From positions 18,446 through 82,445 of the forward strand of contig CAMPYJ010000006.1 in the NCBI GenBank assembly GCA_946998205.1: DNA of 64,000 nucleotides. Direction: 5' to 3'. Of the stretch, positions 62,328 through 64,000 are shown piece by piece. Made by a program: the position numbers and the translations under genes. This DNA is from an uncultured Prevotella sp. Its GTDB lineage: Bacteria > Bacteroidota > Bacteroidia > Bacteroidales > Bacteroidaceae. The notes under the pieces are model-generated. The model had not been told where the DNA came from. It made no database searches and saw only the letters and a list, made by a program, of their open reading frames with translations. Numbering within the stretch: position 1 is the stretch's first letter; each line of letters opens with the position of its first letter.

Positions 62328-63620
62328 ATGAGTTATTCACATAGAATTGCTGACCTTCAACTGGCAGAGCATCTTGAGGCTTTTGGGGCGGTACTAATAG
62401 AGGGTCCTAAGTGGTGCGGGAAGACAACAACTGCACAACAAATGAGTAAAAGTGTCGTAAAAATGCAGGATACGGAGATGCAGGAAGAATACGCTGCAAC
62501 TGCCGCTTCAAAACCATCCTTGCTGTTGTTGGGTGAAACACCTCGCCTTATAGATGAGTGGCAGGACGCTCCTATACTTTGGGATGCTGTGCGCACAATG
62601 GTGGACGAGCGTCAGGTTCCAGGACAGTTTATTCTTACCGGATCTACCGTTGTTGACAGAAGTAAGATTCATCATTCTGGTACGGGTAGGATATCACGAA
62701 TGAAGATGTTGCCAATGAGTCTATGGGAATCGGGAGAGTCGAACGGAAAAATCTCTCTTCAAGAATTGTTCGATCATAAAGACTTGGACATAGATGGCAT
62801 TACTTCTGACATGAAGATAGAAGACCTTATTTACGCTGCGTGTCGTGGCGGATGGCCTGCATTTCTTAACATGAAGAGTGACAAGGCGAAATTGCTGATT
62901 GCACGCAACTATGTGGATGCCATCTGTAGAGACGATATCTCAAGAGTAGACGGCGTACAAAGAGACGAACGGACTACTCGTGCCATATTACGTTCATACG
63001 CTCGTAACATTTCTACATTGGCAAAAAACACTGCTTTATTAGCTGATGTAACGTCATCTGGGGAAGTGTCACTCACGATGAGCACGTTCTTAGATTATGT
63101 AACATCCCTGAATAAATTGTTTGTCATTGACGACATTGATGCGTGGTGCCCTGCCGTGCGGAGCAAGACAGCAATTCGAAGTGGTATCAAGCGGGCTTTC
63201 GTAGACCCTTCCATTACAATTGCAGCTTTAGGACTTTCTCCTGAAGCATTAATGACTCAGCTCAAAACTTTTGGTTTCATCTTTGAGCAGATGTGTGCGA
63301 GAGATCTTCGGGCTTACACGCCGGGCTTTGGCAATCATTTGTCATACTATCGTGACCGCTACGGACTGGAAGCCGACCTTGTGCTTCATCTCGACGATGG
63401 ACGCTATGCGCTGATAGAATGTAAGCTTGGCAGCCGTGAAATAGAAGAAGGAGCCAAACATCTTTTGGAAATAAAACGTCTCGTTCAAGCGTATAATAAA
63501 ACAGAAAAGCAGGTGCCGTTGCGCGAACCCGACTTGATGATTATCATGACAGGTGGCAGTATGGCTTACACACGCCCAGACGGAGTAAAAGTAATACCGC
63601 TTGCTTGTTTGAAAGATTAA
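62328..63620 (+). CDS. AAA-family ATPase with DUF4143 domain
   Basis: A 430-residue cytoplasmic protein. Walker A GPKWCGKT is at 26-33, Walker B-like PRLIDEWQ near 81-88, sensor ILTGSTV near 105-111: the AAA_14 ATPase fold. The C-terminal DUF4143 part (about 200-390) contains GLEADLVLHLDDGRYALIEC followed by KLG, a D...ExK pattern like a PD-(D/E)xK nuclease. These proteins are common in Bacteroidetes and archaea, often in many copies; their function is unknown. The three 23-bp repeats in front may be a binding site for its own control. Confidence 0.92.
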   Translation: MSYSHRIADLQLAEHLEAFGAVLIEGPKWCGKTTTAQQMSKSVVKMQDTEMQEEYAATAASKPSLLLLGETPRLIDEWQDAPILWDAVRTMVDERQVPGQFILTGSTVVDRSKIHHSGTGRISRMKMLPMSLWESGESNGKISLQELFDHKDLDIDGITSDMKIEDLIYAACRGGWPAFLNMKSDKAKLLIARNYVDAICRDDISRVDGVQRDERTTRAILRSYARNISTLAKNTALLADVTSSGEVSLTMSTFLDYVTSLNKLFVIDDIDAWCPAVRSKTAIRSGIKRAFVDPSITIAALGLSPEALMTQLKTFGFIFEQMCARDLRAYTPGFGNHLSYYRDRYGLEADLVLHLDDGRYALIECKLGSREIEEGAKHLLEIKRLVQAYNKTEKQVPLREPDLMIIMTGGSMAYTRPDGVKVIPLACLKD

Positions 63621-63642
63621 AGGGCGGTCATAAATGATATAA

Positions 63643-63836
63643 GGGCGGTTCTATAAATTACCACCGTAAAGTTTTATTTATGCTGAACGGTTTACGTTTT
63701 GTCATCTTGCGGTCTTTTTTGGATTCAATTTGCTTGTTCGTTCAGTCGTATAGCTCGCTATACTCCTTCACTCACAAACAAATTGACCACCAAAAAGAGC
63801 CTCGCAATCTGACAAAGCTAATTTATAGAAACGCCC
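63643..63836 (-). mobile_element. GGGCGG element copy 8 (194 bp)
   Basis: Full-length copy with perfect ATAA duplications, 22 bases after the ATPase stop. One end base is changed (AACGCCC for ACCGCCC). A solo GGGCGG end at 63622-63627 precedes it. Confidence 0.92.
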
Positions 63837-63902
63837 ATAAGCAAGGACATGGGTTATCAGGAATTCCTTGCAGGGATAAAAGAACTGCCAAAGAACTCTT
63901 AA

Positions 63903-64000
63903 GGGCGGTTCTATAAATTACCACCGTAAAGTTTTTTTATGTCGGCCTTTTTACGTTTTGTCATCTTGTGGCCTCTTTTTATATAAAACAGGCTGCGCCT
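63903..64000 (-). mobile_element. GGGCGG element copy 9, long form, cut by window end
   Basis: Starts GGGCGGTTCTATAAATTACC and ends at the window edge within ATATAAAACAGGCTGCGCCT, the inverted form of the extra segment seen in copy 4. Confidence 0.85.

Noticed and set aside
1..64000. tRNA or rRNA genes
   Set aside because: No T-loop/anticodon arrangement was noticed apart from the tRNA-like part of tmRNA. This was by eye only, so a covariance scan could still find one.

Overview
The window looks like a chromosome segment of a Prevotella-type Bacteroidetes bacterium. The evidence is Bacteroidetes promoters (TAnnTTTG at -7), SusC/SusD, an ECF sigma/FecR pair, DUF4837, Wzi, a Prevotella/Porphyromonas-like tmRNA tag and many short-spacer lipoprotein signal peptides. 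I cannot name a species. Housekeeping genes are clearly richer in GC than the capsule and restriction genes, which look acquired.

Layout. (1) 1-6545, minus strand: one gene run rlmN, DUF4837 lipoprotein, pdxA, flippase-like membrane protein, sigma-54 activator, lptE and a partial hypothetical gene. (2) 7790-10416: an AlwI-like restriction module whose adenine methylase is cut to 88 residues. (3) 10920-16296: a very large GT2 / HIT-like DUF4922 / SpoIID fusion and an MFS transporter, separated by an inverted pair of 10-bp repeat arrays. (4) 16434-26143: a polysaccharide utilisation locus (sigma factor, FecR, SusC, SusD, GH18, DUF1735-LamG) of the kind used on host N-glycans. (5) 26420-29622: a fimbrillin-like lipoprotein, then phosphate butyryltransferase and butyrate kinase with a mobile element between them. 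(6) 29885-30280: tmRNA. (7) 32072-39349: a defence island with broken DUF1016 and DinD genes, an intact HpaII-like R-M pair, RhuM, and a DUF2357/PD-(D/E)xK nuclease without its usual McrB-like partner. (8) 39431-53376: a Wzx/Wzy exopolysaccharide locus (Wza-like export protein, Wzz, Wzx, Wzy, glycosyltransferases, LicD, initiating sugar transferase), split by 1.9 kb of repeats. (9) 53694-58880: an asparagine-to-fumarate operon (dcuB, asparaginase, porin, aspA). (10) 59079-61101, minus: Wzi and a small lipoprotein. (11) 62328-63620: an AAA/DUF4143 ATPase.

The most distinctive signal is non-coding. A family of about 193-bp elements with inverted ends GGGCGGTTCTATAAATTA occurs nine times, complete or broken. 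Four full-length copies have perfect 4-bp target duplications. A strongly diverged copy keeps a central hairpin through paired base changes, and for that copy the empty target site is present elsewhere in the window. The elements lie just behind genes, within the ptb-buk pair and at the ends of a larger hairpin-rich repeat. No transposase for them is visible here.
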